Source: Maylandia zebra (Eukaryota > Chordata > Actinopteri > Cichliformes > Cichlidae). From it: DNA of 64,000 bases. The notes beneath the pieces are model-generated. The model made no database searches. It saw only the letters and a program-made list of their open reading frames with translations, and was not told the origin of the DNA. This document shows, piece after piece, positions 1 through 12,429 of this stretch (its first letter is position 1; each line of letters begins with the position of its first letter). A program made the translations under genes and the position numbers. Location: the NCBI RefSeq assembly GCF_041146795.1, contig NC_135179.1:12151047-12215046 (forward strand), in the 5' to 3' direction.

Positions 1-2560
1 ACACCAGCAGTAGTAATACAGTTGCTTGGGATACTTTGAGGCTGGGTTTGAGGCTATCAGCAGGGGTTAAAGTGGAATATCACCGGTGGGAACCAAAAAT
101 TGGGTGAGCACAGTGGATTTTTCATGTGCAGGCTGTGATCAGCTGACTTGTGCTGCTACTCCCATGGTTAGCTGTTTGATCTTCCACCTGCCAAAGTGTC
201 CTCGGGCAAGTCACTGAAGTCAAATTTGCTTCTGATTGCATCCTTGCACTACTAGCAGGTGGATTAATGGCAGCATGTCAATAACGTATCTGACTTATGA
301 TCCATCACAATTAATAGGTTAGTATAATGCATGAAATACAGAAAGAAAGTTACAAGTTTTCTTGGTTGGTTTGCTGTCTTGCACAAACTAGTGAGAAATA
401 AAATCCACAGAGACGTCAAGGAAGCTTGTTAACAGTCACATCAAGGACAAATAAATCCTGTTTCAGTGAAATCTCACCAATACTCCACGAGGAGTAGCGA
501 GTCCCCGTAAAACAACCTGTATTACCTTAAGCACAGTGTGGTTATAGACCCTTGAGGTAGTCATTGTGTGCAAGTTTCACAAACATTTGACCTATAGTAG
601 CAGCTAAAATTGTTCCTTAAAAGGTCATATAGGCCCCTGCAGCTGTGCTATATTTATTTCTCGTCAACACTAACTAATATTTTGAAACGATAGGTGTCTC
701 CACTTAAGACAATATCACGTCAAACGAGCTGATAAGGAGGAGAAAAAGTAAAAAACAAAGGCCGAGACTTTGTCGAGGGGTTTTCTTTGCAAAGTTTTTA
801 AACAGTTGCAACATCTATCTGTGTGTATTTGTATGTCTTTAAACCTTGAAGGGATACCATTAAAACTGTGGCAAAAACCAGCATAATCGTACACTTGTGT
901 CTTCAGCCCAGCAGCTACATCTGGCCATGTTTGGTTCCTCAACTCTTCAAGGTAAATGAACACAAATTTTGTGCATTACAGTAAGAGATATCTGCCTTCT
1001 TTTTGAAACCATCGCCCCCCGCTGGCCACTGAAAAGAATGGCATTTTAAGGCACTTTCACTTTGGTTTCATTGTTCAGACCAGAAAATCTATGTCCATCC
1101 TTTATATACAGCCTATGCTTGTGTCTCAGTTAATAAATCAGCAGCAGGCAGGCCAGCCTGTTTATCATCTCTTCTTGTCAAAGCTGAAACTGGAGTTTCT
1201 TCTCTGATTTGCTGATGAAATGAAATTTTCTTCATAGCTTAATAGGTAGAGTTTGAGAAAGAGGAAGTTTATGGCACCAAAATACCAGACGGTGAGGAAA
1301 CAAAATCATCCGTCCTGTGACTCTTTGCCTCGTGACATCCTGTCCTGTGTACAGCAGTTTTATAGTAATGTGTCTCCCCATGCACTCTTTTTTTTTGAGC
1401 GTTTGAAGGCACGTGCGGCGCGTGTATGTGTGTTTTCCTTGCACACAGCAATAATAAAAAGCACATCAGCACAGGCCACATTTTTCAAGTTTGTTTGACG
1501 CATTTAAAATGCTAATAACTAGTTTATTATGTGCTACATCAAATGCAAATGTTCTGTTTTACTGCCACAAAGTTCGGTCGACGTTAGCATTTGCATATCT
1601 TATGTCTGTCTCCTTAGCATGCATGGAGGAACTGGATAGCGGGCAGACTCCCAATAAATAACATTAACAGGCACATTAGATAAACAAGCTCCAATGATGC
1701 CGCTATTAGGAGATGCAGAGGCATAGTCGGCTTAAATGTAGGTGTTTGACACAGCAGCATATGGTGTGCAAATTCCCCCAAATCAACCTAACGCCAACGT
1801 TATCTGGAAATGTCAGGGGGAGCAGACGGATTGAAAAAACATTGCTTTAACGGCAGACGCTTTACGATGTTGAGAAAATGCTGTGGAGGAATTTGCCTCT
1901 TTAAGACCAACTGGCGAATGGTGCTCCTCCGTGTGTGTGTGTGTGTGTGTGCAGCGGGGGATGTGTCGTGTCTTTGTGTGTGTGAAAGAGAGGGACAGCC
2001 ATTAAGATCGTAGTTCAAACTTTAATTGTAAATGCGAAACTTTGTCTGGTTTAATGTTTGGTTCACTTCATGTCTTAATCACCTCCCGGCTCCATTCAGA
2101 CACCAACCGAGATGTAAACATTCCATAAAGACGATCATATATTCTCTGACTGTCGAGCCTGTAATTCATTATAAATATGAGATGGAACACAATGACATTT
2201 TAACGCCGTTGGTTTTGCAACTTTTTTTTTAAAACAATTGCTTTGAGATGTGGCATGCTGACAGATGGGTGCCCCCCCCCCCCACAACCCCCGTCCCGTA
2301 TTTTACACAATGAGAAGCCAGTTTAAACGAACATGCTTCAAAATGTCACCACTGCAACATATGCGACATATTTCTAACAAAAAACAACAACAAAGGCAAC
2401 TTTGGAATTTTATGGCAATCTTCTTGGTCCAGAAGGTATATTGTAACATTTTGGGATGTCCGTAAATTTTCAAGTTACACACAAGATGGGGAAAGGGTGG
2501 GGCGGATAACCATAAACGGTGGGGAAAGAAAGGAAAACCACAACAAGACACTCTTCTTTT
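1..2560. other. Intergenic, no gene recognised
   Basis: No ORF here resembles a known protein and none has plausible splice-joined continuation. A short (GT)n tract lies near 1931-1951 and a C-run near 2272-2284. The only stretch that stands out is the AT-rich octamer-containing block at 1500-1790, listed separately. Confidence 0.6.
1500..1790. promoter_or_regulatory. Candidate conserved non-coding element with paired octamer motifs
   Basis: The octamer ATGCAAAT is present at 1543-1550 and its reverse complement ATTTGCAT at 1589-1596, in a stretch rich in TAAT/ATTA homeodomain cores and free of simple repeats. Octamers are binding sites for POU-domain factors. The density suggests an enhancer, but conservation cannot be tested from one sequence. 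In mammals the segment upstream of IFNGR1 borders the developmental gene OLIG3, so long-range enhancers here would be expected; that link is inference. Confidence 0.35.
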
Positions 2561-2569
2561 GTCTGCTCC

Positions 2570-3010
2570 CTTCAGTCACCAGAGTGGATCATCTGCCTCC
2601 AGATCCTCCTCAAAAGCATCCTCTTATGTCACACCGACCCTCTGCATGTCCTTGTTCACTACATCAGTTAATCTTCCTCTTTTCCTACTGCCTGGCAGCT
2701 CCATCTTCAACACTCTTTATATTTAGTATATCTATAACCCTCCTCTGCACATGTTCAAACCACCTCAGCCTTGCCTCTCTAACGTTGTCTCCAAAGCACT
2801 CATCCTGAGCTGTCCCTCTGATATACTCATTTCTAATCTTTTCCCTCTGGTCACTCCCAATAAAAATCTACGCATCTTCAGCTCTGCCACCTCCACCTCA
2901 GCCTCCTCAGTGCCACTATCCCCAATTCATACCTCAGCAGGTTTCACTAGCATCTTGTAAAAGATGTCTTTCACTCCTCCTGCTGTTCTTCTGACACTTT
3001 TGTGCACTGT
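2570..3010 (-). mobile_element. Degraded LINE reverse-transcriptase C-terminus (antisense)
   Basis: Minus-strand translation gives, across several frames, the C-terminal signature of a common fish non-LTR retrotransposon: EVEVAELKMRRFLLGVTR, then a segment matching the usual RNEYIRGTAQ/RLRWFGHVQRR region with frame breaks, then RRIWRQMIHSGD. Many frameshifts and stops show an old, dead copy. The exact clade cannot be set by eye. Confidence 0.8.
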
Positions 3011-3019
3011 CCGTTTCTT

Positions 3020-5830
3020 TGGATGGTTGACCCTAGATATTTAAACTTCTTCTGCTTTGGTGTCGTTTCAGTTTATCATGGACCTCTAGACTCGATCACA
3101 TAAGCCATAAAAAAAGTTAGTAAGCCTTTAGTCAATTTGCATCCACATGACTGGTTTAGAATATTTAAATAAAGAATATTTTAATTTCTATGCGCTTGAC
3201 TTTCACCTTAAGCTTCTATCTGTTAATCAAAGTGAAACTTATCACACTGCAATTGTAATTACAAGATAATTTAGTTTAAATAAGCAGGGATTGGAACAAA
3301 TATTATCTTGGCTCGGATTTTTAAACCTTGTTAAAATGTCAGCATAGATTTAACCTGTCTTGTAGTTTATGTAATTATAAATGCATTAACATAGGCTCTC
3401 TTTAACCCAACAGTCTCCTCTCTCTTCCCTTCAGACCTCCTTTCCTCTCTTCTAAAGGCCACTCGTGACGAGATGCCAGTGTTCACTTGTTCCTCCATTT
3501 GTACTCACTGTACACCCGGGCACTCTGGATGAGTGTCAGCTACATACCACAAACAAATGCTGAAGTGTAGATGCTAATTCTCGCTTTTTGAGACTCCCTC
3601 CTTCCTCCTTCCAGCATGCCCAATAATCTCTTCTCCTCTCTCTCTGTCTGCCTCCCTCTCTGCTCCTAATCCGCTCCACAGCCGTGAAAACTCTCCATGA
3701 GAGAGAGATGACCCGTTCTAATGGGTGGAGGCAACCACCCACACACACAGCCGCGGAGGGTCCAGCCAAAACACACACAAAACACACACATAACACACAC
3801 ACACAGAGCCGAAGATTGCCGGGCTTATCAAGACGCAGCGAGCCAAGGAGACTCAGCACGATTTAAACCGTTAACAGATGATTTTCAAGTTTGAGGAAAT
3901 CCTGCCCTGCTCTGTCAAAACAGACGGTTGAAGCTGGTCTGGAGATGAAGTTATTAGATCATTAACCGATTGGTCACTTCACAGAAAATCTATCACGATG
4001 GTTTGCTTGTGTGGTAAAGTAGCAAAGCAAAACTTTTGCTCGCTCCAGCTTCTAAAGTGATAGTTTATCTGATTTACATTCATGTAACGTCTCAATTTTA
4101 AACATCCAACTAAACAAAACTATTTGAATAAGTCGACTCTGGCTTAGTTTTCTGGCAGTTTATAATTAATATTATACTTTATTATAAAATATTGCCAGAT
4201 TAATCAGTGAAATAAGTGAAATGTTGAACTTGTACTGTTTATACTTCTGTATTGATCTACTGCAGAAATAAAAATAAAGGTTGCGCCGCCCGTGAGCACA
4301 CCTGTTTGTTTGTCTTTAACCATAACTGCCCATTAGTTACTGATTTATTTCAGGTAAAGAGATAGCTTGACATTTTATTCACAACTGTATTCCTTCAGTT
4401 GAAAATAATGCAGCGAGCTTCTGAAAGATTGTACTAAAAAAAAGAAGCAAAAAACACTGCGGTGATTAGAGTATTTGAAACTGCTTGAACACTTTCTGAT
4501 TATCAGAGTATGAAATCAGGCTTTGAAAGCTTTGTCTTGTAAAACAATTACATAGTGGATTTAAGTTAATTATTTCTTTATTTATCTATTTTTAAGTTTT
4601 TGGAAATTGGATGTAATTTGCACATGAGGTATAATCTTATTAAACATAGAATAATTTGAGTAATTAAATGAATACTGGCATGTGTATGAGGGATTTTTCT
4701 TTCCACAATCTCAAAATTGACAGGTAGATGAAGAAGCATTTATTTATTTGTTTGTTTGCTTTAATGTCTTGCTTTAAACCTTAAATAACAACTAAACCAA
4801 GCCATAGTGGATCATCACATCATAAGCTTTTAATTGTGATGAACTCATCAGCCTTTGCTTCTGTATTTTTTCTCCACAAACTCCTGAAAGAACAACAAAG
4901 TCTTGAAATGCTCCGCTATCTCTTGTGTACTGTTGGTTTCAGTGAAAGCTAAAAATGACACAAGGATCCTGGACCATAAACTGCAAACAATGACTCAACA
5001 CAAAGCTTCAAAAAGCGAGCAGTTTTGCAGATTTTACCTGAGCAACCTTGTAAAGAAAGATAAAAATGGTGACTTTTGTGCACTTTTGGATTCAAAAATA
5101 GTAGTTCACAATTTAAGCAGCTGTGTGATAAAATGGTTTGACCTGAGATGGTATTTAAACATCTCCAATGAAAGAACATTCAAACTCATCATATCAGCTG
5201 AGATCGAACAAAGACTCCTCTCCAGAACGAGGGAAAACCTCGCCGTGGATCGCACCAGCTGTTTTGGTGAGCTGAGTGTGTGCAGGTGTTGAGCTCTCAG
5301 TGGGATCGTTCACCCATTTTCCTTCATGCTTGTTTATTAGACCCCTTAAAGGACACACGCAGCTGCTTTTGAATGTTGTTAGCCAGTTGGGTACAGATTA
5401 CATATGCTCTCCATCCCCGCTGAACATTTGCCAAAGCGAACTACGAGCTTTAAGATTATCATTTAGTCAATAGCATTAAATGCACAATAGTTTTCTCTGG
5501 GTCTTTTTCTCCAAGGTTTTCTTTACAGAGAAAAGGGTTTGCGATTTGGCTGGTTTTTACTGAGTGACACATTTGTTCGCCGTATCCTCGAGTGTGACAC
5601 AAGGACAGTTTAATTACTGTATGATTATGTCACGAAAAAAAGAAAGAAAAAAAGGGTTTTAAACCTCTACAAACAATTTTAAATTGTGTTCCTATTTCAT
5701 TAATCAAAATAATGTGCATTAGAAAAAGATCAGATGAGTGGTGAAGACAGAATTTGTTGGTAAAAATAGAATTTGTTTTAAAAGCGTCAGATTTGTTACA
5801 TTTAGACTACAAACCACAGTTAGTAGTATA
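3020..5830. other. Intergenic, no gene recognised
   Basis: AT-rich sequence with short CA runs near 3770-3803. Open frames such as the one at 4903-5292 have no recognisable domain, no signal peptide and no flanking splice signals that extend them. I see no gene. Confidence 0.6.
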
Positions 5831-5839
5831 CTACTATAA

Positions 5840-6285
5840 AGTTGCACTATTTGTATTTAAAGCCTTAAATGGTCTTACACCTGCATATGTGCTACATATG
5901 CTGCATCCATTCACTTCCTGAAGATCATTAGGGTCTGCTTCCCAGTCACTCTTGACTGTCCAGTGATCGAAGTTTATTGTGCCTCTGCTGTGGTTGAACT
6001 AAAACTCTCCCAAGCGACCTCAGAAATTCATCAGCTGTGGCGATATTTAAATCTGAGCTATAGAAATGCTTTTTTTTCTCTTTAGCTTTTTTTTCCTCTT
6101 AAGCTTTTGGAAGCTGATATCTGGAACTGTGTTCAGAGGACAAGCTGCTCTTGTGTTATTTTACATAAATGCTGTGAATGTGTGCATTACGGATTTTTAG
6201 GAACTACTTTTAGTTTTTCATTGTTTAAATTTTTCGTAGTATAGCACTTTGATTTAAACACGCTTTATTAATAACATTTAATTAT
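5840..6285 (+). mobile_element. Degraded LINE 3' end (RT C-terminus plus tail)
   Basis: Plus-strand frames read KALNGLTPAYV and, after a frame change, LPSDLRNSSAVAIFKSEL. These are the standard closing motifs of fish L2/RTE-like ORF2 proteins. About 180 bases later comes a LINE-type tail with the phrase 'agcactttga' and an AT-rich end near 6280. The copy is truncated at its 5' end and contains stops. Confidence 0.7.
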
Positions 6286-7095
6286 TGCTTTCTCTCTCCA
6301 AGCGTCAAATATTTGAACATAAGCTGTATGTCAGCAAGATTGTTTTTTCTTCTCATAATGAGGAATCGTTCATTTATGTATTTGGTCACAGATTAAGTGA
6401 CATAACCGGTTGCAGGTCACAGATGCTGTTTTCCAGATTTTCCAGAATTATTTCAGATCTTCCTGTGACATCAAACTGATTAAACCTTTTATTGAGCTGA
6501 TGTTCAGGAAAGATTGGTTTGGTTCAGTGCAGCAACAAAAATCTAAATCTTCCCCTAAGCTCAACAATTCATAAGTATAGCTTTTAATTTATAACCTACT
6601 CTCTATGTCTTCAGTGTTGTCATTGTCTGTTCGGTGTATTTTATATAATGTTAATCCATCATGCTCTCCAGTGTCAGCTGGAAAGGTTGCATGCAACTTA
6701 GCCATCTAACACAGCTCCAGCTGCACAAAGTGATAGAGAGCATGAGTGAGCTGTAGCACTAATGCATGTTAAGTCACTGATCTCACATATGAAGTTCTCT
6801 GCACCTTCTTCACTGTGTTCTGCTAACGTCAGTCACATACATTCACATACAAGTGATGAGGAAATGCAGGTAGTCCAGCCTGGTAGCAGTTCCAGTGTGA
6901 CTATTAAGACCTGAGGCTAACATGAGTGTCATCATGCTGTTGTAACGAGGTTCATGTAATCAATCACAATCAACACATTCAAGTTATATTAATAAAGAGA
7001 AAAAATGCTTTCTGTCTCATTAACAACATATACAGGCTTTAAAGACAACACAGACATGTTTTTTTGCTCAAACAATATGGGGCCTGTCTACCCTG

Positions 7096-7096
<1 letters not shown>

Positions 7097-7150
<54 letters not shown>
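7097..7150. repeat. (CA)27 microsatellite
   Basis: Uninterrupted CA dinucleotide run of about 54 bases. Histidine/threonine or cysteine/valine reading frames across it are artefacts of the repeat. Confidence 0.97.
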
Positions 7151-7155
<5 letters not shown>

Positions 7156-7672
7156 AAACATAGCCCTGCTAGTTAGCAACAGCAACACTGGCCTTTTTCT
7201 AGAGCATTTTCTCCAGACCGGCTCCTCTGGCCATGCTTCAACAGATGGCCCAACAGATCCCTGGACGGGCCTGTAAGGTGGAGAGAAAGGGGCTGTGTGG
7301 GAGGAGGGGGGGGTTGGCACCCTCTAAGGAAGGCTGAGGGGGGTGTAGTGTGGGTGAGGGAGGAAGGAGACATATGTCCACAGTCCTGGCCCCTGCTGAC
7401 GGACTGTCTCTGCTGGCTGCTTAGCGATTGGCTTGTCTTTCTCACAAACACACCACACACATGCATTAGCATGTTTTTGCCACTTAGGTGGATGCTGCAT
7501 TGACTTCCATATATCCCCTGATGACTGTTATAATTCTATAGACAAATGCTCAGTCTTAACCCTTAAAAAGGCAGCTTACTTATTTACTCCTTCTCCCCCC
7601 GCATTGGGAGGTGACTCCTTGTGATGTGACTGGGTGAACAAACTGTTGTCCTCACAATGCGAGCAGCATATG

Positions 7673-7676
<4 letters not shown>

Positions 7677-7732
<56 letters not shown>
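7677..7732. repeat. (CA)n microsatellite
   Basis: CA run of about 55 bases, with degenerate CA/TG-rich flanks. Confidence 0.97.
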
Positions 7733-7734
<2 letters not shown>

Positions 7735-7880
7735 CACACACGTGCACAGATACATAAACTTATTCCAATAAGTCTGGCAGATCGCTGCAGTACAGCTCGT
7801 CTTCCTCTCCATCTGCAGCTAAAAGACCCACGCGCCCCGACAATGAGGTGACCATGTCACTGCCTGAGCCGAAGCAGAGG

Positions 7881-7884
<4 letters not shown>

Positions 7885-7911
<27 letters not shown>
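7885..7911. repeat. (GA)n microsatellite
   Basis: About 13 GA units, followed to 7970 by an imperfect purine-rich stretch on the same strand. Confidence 0.95.
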
Positions 7912-7920
<9 letters not shown>

Positions 7921-8114
7921 AAAGCAAGAAGTAGGGGGAGAGAGGGGAGGGAGGGGACGAGGGAGGGACACATTAACAAGCTATAATCTCAACTGCCTTA
8001 TCCATAATGCATTGTGTGGGCCAATTTACATGGTGCTGGTCCCTCTGGGAGAAAGGAGATCATCCATCACATTACTTTATTAGCTCCCTCACTCTCTCTC
8101 ACAGATGCGTGCGT

Positions 8115-8117
<3 letters not shown>

Positions 8118-8190
<73 letters not shown>
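8118..8190. repeat. (AC)n microsatellite
   Basis: About 36 AC units, preceded by a gcgtgcgtgcgc alternating purine-pyrimidine lead-in. Third CA tract within 1.1 kb. Confidence 0.97.
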
Positions 8191-8192
<2 letters not shown>

Positions 8193-8199
8193 CATTATT

Positions 8200-9250
8200 T
8201 GTCTCTGCCTCTCCCTCTGTTTTGTGGGCCTGTTTTGTCATGGTTGTTGTTTCAAACTGCTGCTGCCTCTATAAAACAACTCCAAACCGAGCTGTGTTTT
8301 GCAGACTGTGACAAGCAGTGAGGGATTTTTTTTATTTTTTTAAATGTGACAGCCGCTGGTTTCAGCATGCATCAGAGGATTTAGGTACCTGACAGGAATC
8401 TGAGGCTGAGCCTTGTTTTTCTGAAGGTAAACTGAACACACACAAAGTAATTAAACACTGACTGATTTCCCTTAATTTAATATGAAGCTTTAGGGGATAT
8501 TTGATGAAATTTAACATGAATAATGAATTACACCGTGGCCCTTTCAAACAGGTAGCCTTATATTGTTAGCAAACAGTATTTGAAAGAAGAAAAATAATAT
8601 TTCTCTTCAATTTAAGTCTGTTCAAATCTACCCTCTAATTTTCAAGGATCAAATAATTTTCTTTATCATCAAAATATTTGTTTTTCTAAAGCAAATTTTA
8701 TGCAAAAGCAGTGTTGCAACATTTAAATAGCATTATAAATCAACCAGTACAGGAGTTATGAATCAAAATCAATAAATTTGTTCATGATCAGTGAGGAAGA
8801 AAACACGTTCATTTTATTTTTTGCGCACGTATTATATTTTTAAACACACATTTTATGTTTCTTATACTGTTTAAATATCAAGCACGATGGAATCCACGCA
8901 TAAACATTTTCATGCTTCCTTTATTGATAAAGTTACTGTTTGGTTTTTACTGGTTTTTCATTAGGTTAATTCAACATTTCGATTTTTAAAATGATTTCGA
9001 GTTCATTCTAAAGGTATGTTAAAACACGCCGATTTATTTTGTTATCGTGGGCTGGTTTGGCAGGATGTGCGCACGGTGTGTTTGTGTTGGCTGATAGACT
9101 CAGAATCAAGGAAATTAATTGTTGCCACTTTAGCCACACACACACACACGGATTACAGATCCATCAGATCCCGCAGTCACCCTGTGAATAAAACGAGCTG
9201 TAATTGCAATCATATATGTGTGGCTTCAGCTCCGCGCGCCATACCGTACC
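8200..9250. other. Intergenic, no gene recognised
   Basis: AT-rich, without coding signal or identifiable transposon ends. Confidence 0.6.
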
Positions 9251-9254
9251 ATTA

Positions 9255-9560
9255 GTATCGCAAATAAGTAATAATTTGCTAATGACAACATTATGTTGAG
9301 TCAGTTTAGGGGCAATTAAAGTGAGTGATATTTACATATGCCTAATGAATCACCGAGCGTGGCAGTTCGGGCGGACTCTAATGAATATTCATCCAGGCAT
9401 TTCTCCCCTGCGCGCAGCAGTTTATAAACTGAATTATGGCTGATTTGCCCTTTTAAAAAATGAACATGGGCGCATCTCCCACAAGGAGGCGGCGAACAAT
9501 AACGTCTGATTATAAAAATGTTTTACTGCTAAACTGCCGGTGAGGAGACGGCGGCAGCGT
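9255..9560. promoter_or_regulatory. Candidate conserved non-coding element or enhancer
   Basis: Repeat-free block dense in homeodomain-type cores (taataatttgctaatgac, ctaatgaatcacc, ctctaatgaatattcatcc), plus an AP-1-like TGAGTCA core at 9297-9303 (ttgagtcagt). It moves directly into a CpG-containing, GC-richer stretch (9540-9960). This texture is typical of vertebrate developmental enhancers, but no conservation data are available here. Confidence 0.35.
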
Positions 9561-10720
9561 GGTAAAAGACTCTCTTTGGAGGGGTGCTGAGGAGGGAGAG
9601 CCCACCTAAAATCAATCCAATTTAGTCTGGGCCCTCTCCACCTCTTTTTAGACTGACAGAAATATTCGCAGCGTGCTCTGTCATCGCACTGGACATGTTC
9701 AGCAGCTGCTTTTACTAGAGGAGTCTGCCTTCAGGTTATCCCGAGCAGAGGTTAGACTCACACCAACCTTTAAAAGCGCGGGGTTGACTCGCTCCTCCAC
9801 CCGCCTGTGATTTCTCCGGTAATTGCCCCCGGTTGGTGGGTGAGTCGGCTGAGCGTTGACCTCTCAGGTGCGGGGCCAACAGGCGGTATCGGTTTGCATT
9901 CAGAGGGCGCTTAACAAGATGGGCTGCACGTTTATCATGCAAATAAGCAGCTCTCTAGCAGGTGTCAGCGCACACTCGCATGAGTGCGCACGCACACGTG
10001 CATGCGCGCGAGCAGAGGCTTTAACAGCACTGCAGTCATTATCGCATTACAAATGTAACCACAGACACACAAGGCTGACATATGCAGCTGTGCCTCATAA
10101 TGACCAATGGCCCAAAAACAATACTCAATGATTAAAAAATACATTAAAATCACACTGAGCACAACTGTAAACCAAAACATCATTTTATTGTAAACATTTT
10201 GCACATTATAAGCATGTGGCTGTATTTTTAGATGTAGCATACATATGTGCACTCATAGCCAAGAGGCTTTGGGAAGCATTTTCATTTTTTTCATATATGT
10301 TTAGATTTTCAAATACAGATCCCGAATGTTTAAGAGTCTAAATCTTTTATTATTATATAATTAAAGATAATACTGTCTGGCTTTATTAAGTGAAACATGC
10401 AGAATCGCTGCCTACAGATATAACACTCCCCACAAGCTTTATGTTGCTGCTGATAAATTATGACAACTTTTACATTTAGGTTAACTGCATCTGTAGATCG
10501 CTTCAGTCCTTCCTCAGTCCTTCAGTTTGTCGCCACCTCTTTGATTCAAATGTATCTGCTGCCACCTTGTGGTTTATTTGTGCCACTGTCGTTTTTGGGA
10601 GTAGCACAAATGACAGTTGCACACATTTTGTTTCATACGCTGCAACTTCAGTTGTCTGGATTATATTGTTTAGATGGGAAATGAATTCTTATATAGTCTT
10701 TGTCTGCTCCACTTCAGCAC
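9560..10720. other. Intergenic; GC-richer block and an alternating purine-pyrimidine tract
   Basis: Positions 9540-10020 are GC-richer than the surroundings and contain several CpGs. Positions 9968-10012 form a run of GCAC/CGTG/GCGC alternation that could adopt Z-DNA. No ORF shows a recognisable product. Confidence 0.5.
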
Positions 10721-10724
10721 TAAG

Positions 10725-11949
10725 ACCACTTTATACAACATGTTCCATTTGCTGCTTAACACCGAGAAGACCAAGGAGCTCATCGTGGACTACAGGAGGA
10801 ATGCTGACCCACATCCACCCATCCACATTAAGGGGACGGCTGTGGAGCGTGTGAGCAGCTTCAAGTTCCTGGGAGTCCACATCTCCGAGGATCTCACCTG
10901 GACGACCAACTGCTCCAAGCTGGTCAAGAAGGCTCACCAGCGCCTCTTCTTCTTGAGGACTCTGAGGAAGAACCACCTGTCCTCAGACATCCTGGTGAAC
11001 TTCTATCGCTGCACCATCGAGAGCATCCTGACCAACTGTATAACAGTCTGGTACGGGAACTGCTCTGCCTCGGACCGGAAGGCGTTGCAGAGGGTCGTGA
11101 AAACTGCCCAGCGCATCGCCGGAGCACCACTTCCTGCCATAAAAGACATCTACAGGAAGCGGTGTCTGAAAAGGGCTGGGAAAATCATCAAAGACCCCAG
11201 TCACCCATCACATGGACTCTTCACCCTCCTGCCCTCTGGGAGGCGCTACAGGAGCCTCCGGACTAAGACCACCAGGTACCGGAACAGCTTCTTCCCCACA
11301 GCTGTCAGACTCCTGAACTCTGCCTCCTGACATCTGACCCACGTTAAACTCATGGACTGAACATACACACACCCACAATGGACAACTGTACCCTCAAACA
11401 CAATAATAACATGGACTGAACCACCACTCACAACCACTAGCACTTTATATAGCCTCTGTAGAAACTATCTACACCCTCACTTATCTTAACTGCACTACTG
11501 TATAGCTCTGTGTAAATAATCATTCTGTACATTCGATAATTTTTAACCCTACAACTGTTTACAACTTGCATAGTTCCCATTTCTGTATAGCTGTATATCC
11601 CAGATTCTGTAAAGCTATTTATTTCATATTCTGTATAGTTTTTCATATTTATATCCTGTTCATATCCTGTACATAGCTTGTACTCACTACAGCCTGTACA
11701 TACTTATAGTTATAGAATATTCACAACATACTTCATACCATGTACATTATAACATACCATAATAGACCCATTTCTGTAATATACTCACATATCTATATTA
11801 TTGCTAATATATATTGTAATATATCTATATCACTAAGCACTTCTGGATGGATGCAAACTGCATTTCGTTGCCCTGTACCTGTGCATGTGCAATGACAATA
11901 AAGTTGAATTCTATTCTATTCTATTCTATTCTATTCTATTCTATTCTAT
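10725..11949 (+). mobile_element. 5'-truncated L2-like LINE with (ATTCT)n tail
   Basis: An open frame up to 11330 encodes the last ~200 residues of a non-LTR reverse transcriptase: TEKTKELIVDYRR near the start, SSFKFLGVHISEDLTW, then LPSGRRYRSLRTKTTRYRNS and FFPTAVRLLNSAS at the stop. The 3' UTR runs to a conserved end (tgcatttcgttgccctgtac ... caatgacaataaagttgaatt) and finishes in an ATTCT pentanucleotide array at about 11916-11949. The frame is unbroken over ~600 bases, so the copy is fairly young. The start is a 5' truncation near 10725; the upstream part of the ORF is unrelated sequence. Assignment to L2 rests on the C-terminus and tail type. Confidence 0.88.
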
Positions 11950-12261
11950 TCATTTAGCCCAAAAAATCATACAAATACCTTCTACACTCAAACAAATGAA
12001 ATTGGATGGTTGTTACATGTACAAGATCCAAACTTGTAATTTGAACTAAATAATTTCACGTTTCTATGGTGAACGTAATTGAATCATGTAGCATCTACAT
12101 GAAATTCAGCAACTTAATTTGTTCTTGTTGAGATGACATGATACAATCTAGTAAGAGTGGTTCATTACCTGGACTCACGACATTCACAAGATCACATTAG
12201 ATGTCAAACTTGCAGAAAGTTCTGCATCAACCCTTGTAATCATAGCTTTCCTAGCTTTGTT

Positions 12262-12425
12262 GAGCCTGGATTGACAGCTTGGTGGCGTGATGGTTAGTAC
12301 TGTTGCCTCCCAGCAAGAAGAGCCTGGCTTCAAATCCACAATCTGGCTAGTTTGTGTGTAATTAGAGTTAGGTTTTGGTGATTCTAAATTACCCATGAAT
12401 GTAAGTGCAAATGGTTCTTTGTCTC
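12262..12425 (+). repeat. Diverged fish interspersed repeat (variable-repeat 'ggtggcgtgatggttag' family)
   Basis: The segments cttggtggcgtgatggttag, actgttgcctcccagcaaga and ttggtgattctaaattaccc are the hallmarks, in order, of a very common teleost dispersed repeat. This copy lacks the middle of the family sequence and is diverged. Confidence 0.65.
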
Positions 12426-12429
12426 TATG

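Noticed and set aside
2265-2808. Plus-strand ORFs over 2.3-2.8 kb
   Set aside because: They are on the opposite strand to a dead LINE reverse-transcriptase fragment.
4903-5292. 129-aa plus-strand ORF
   Set aside because: No signal peptide, domain or splice extension, and composition typical of chance AT-rich frames.
7039-8321. Several ORFs rich in His-Thr or Cys-Val repeats
   Set aside because: They are translations of CA/TG microsatellites in various frames, with no other coding support.
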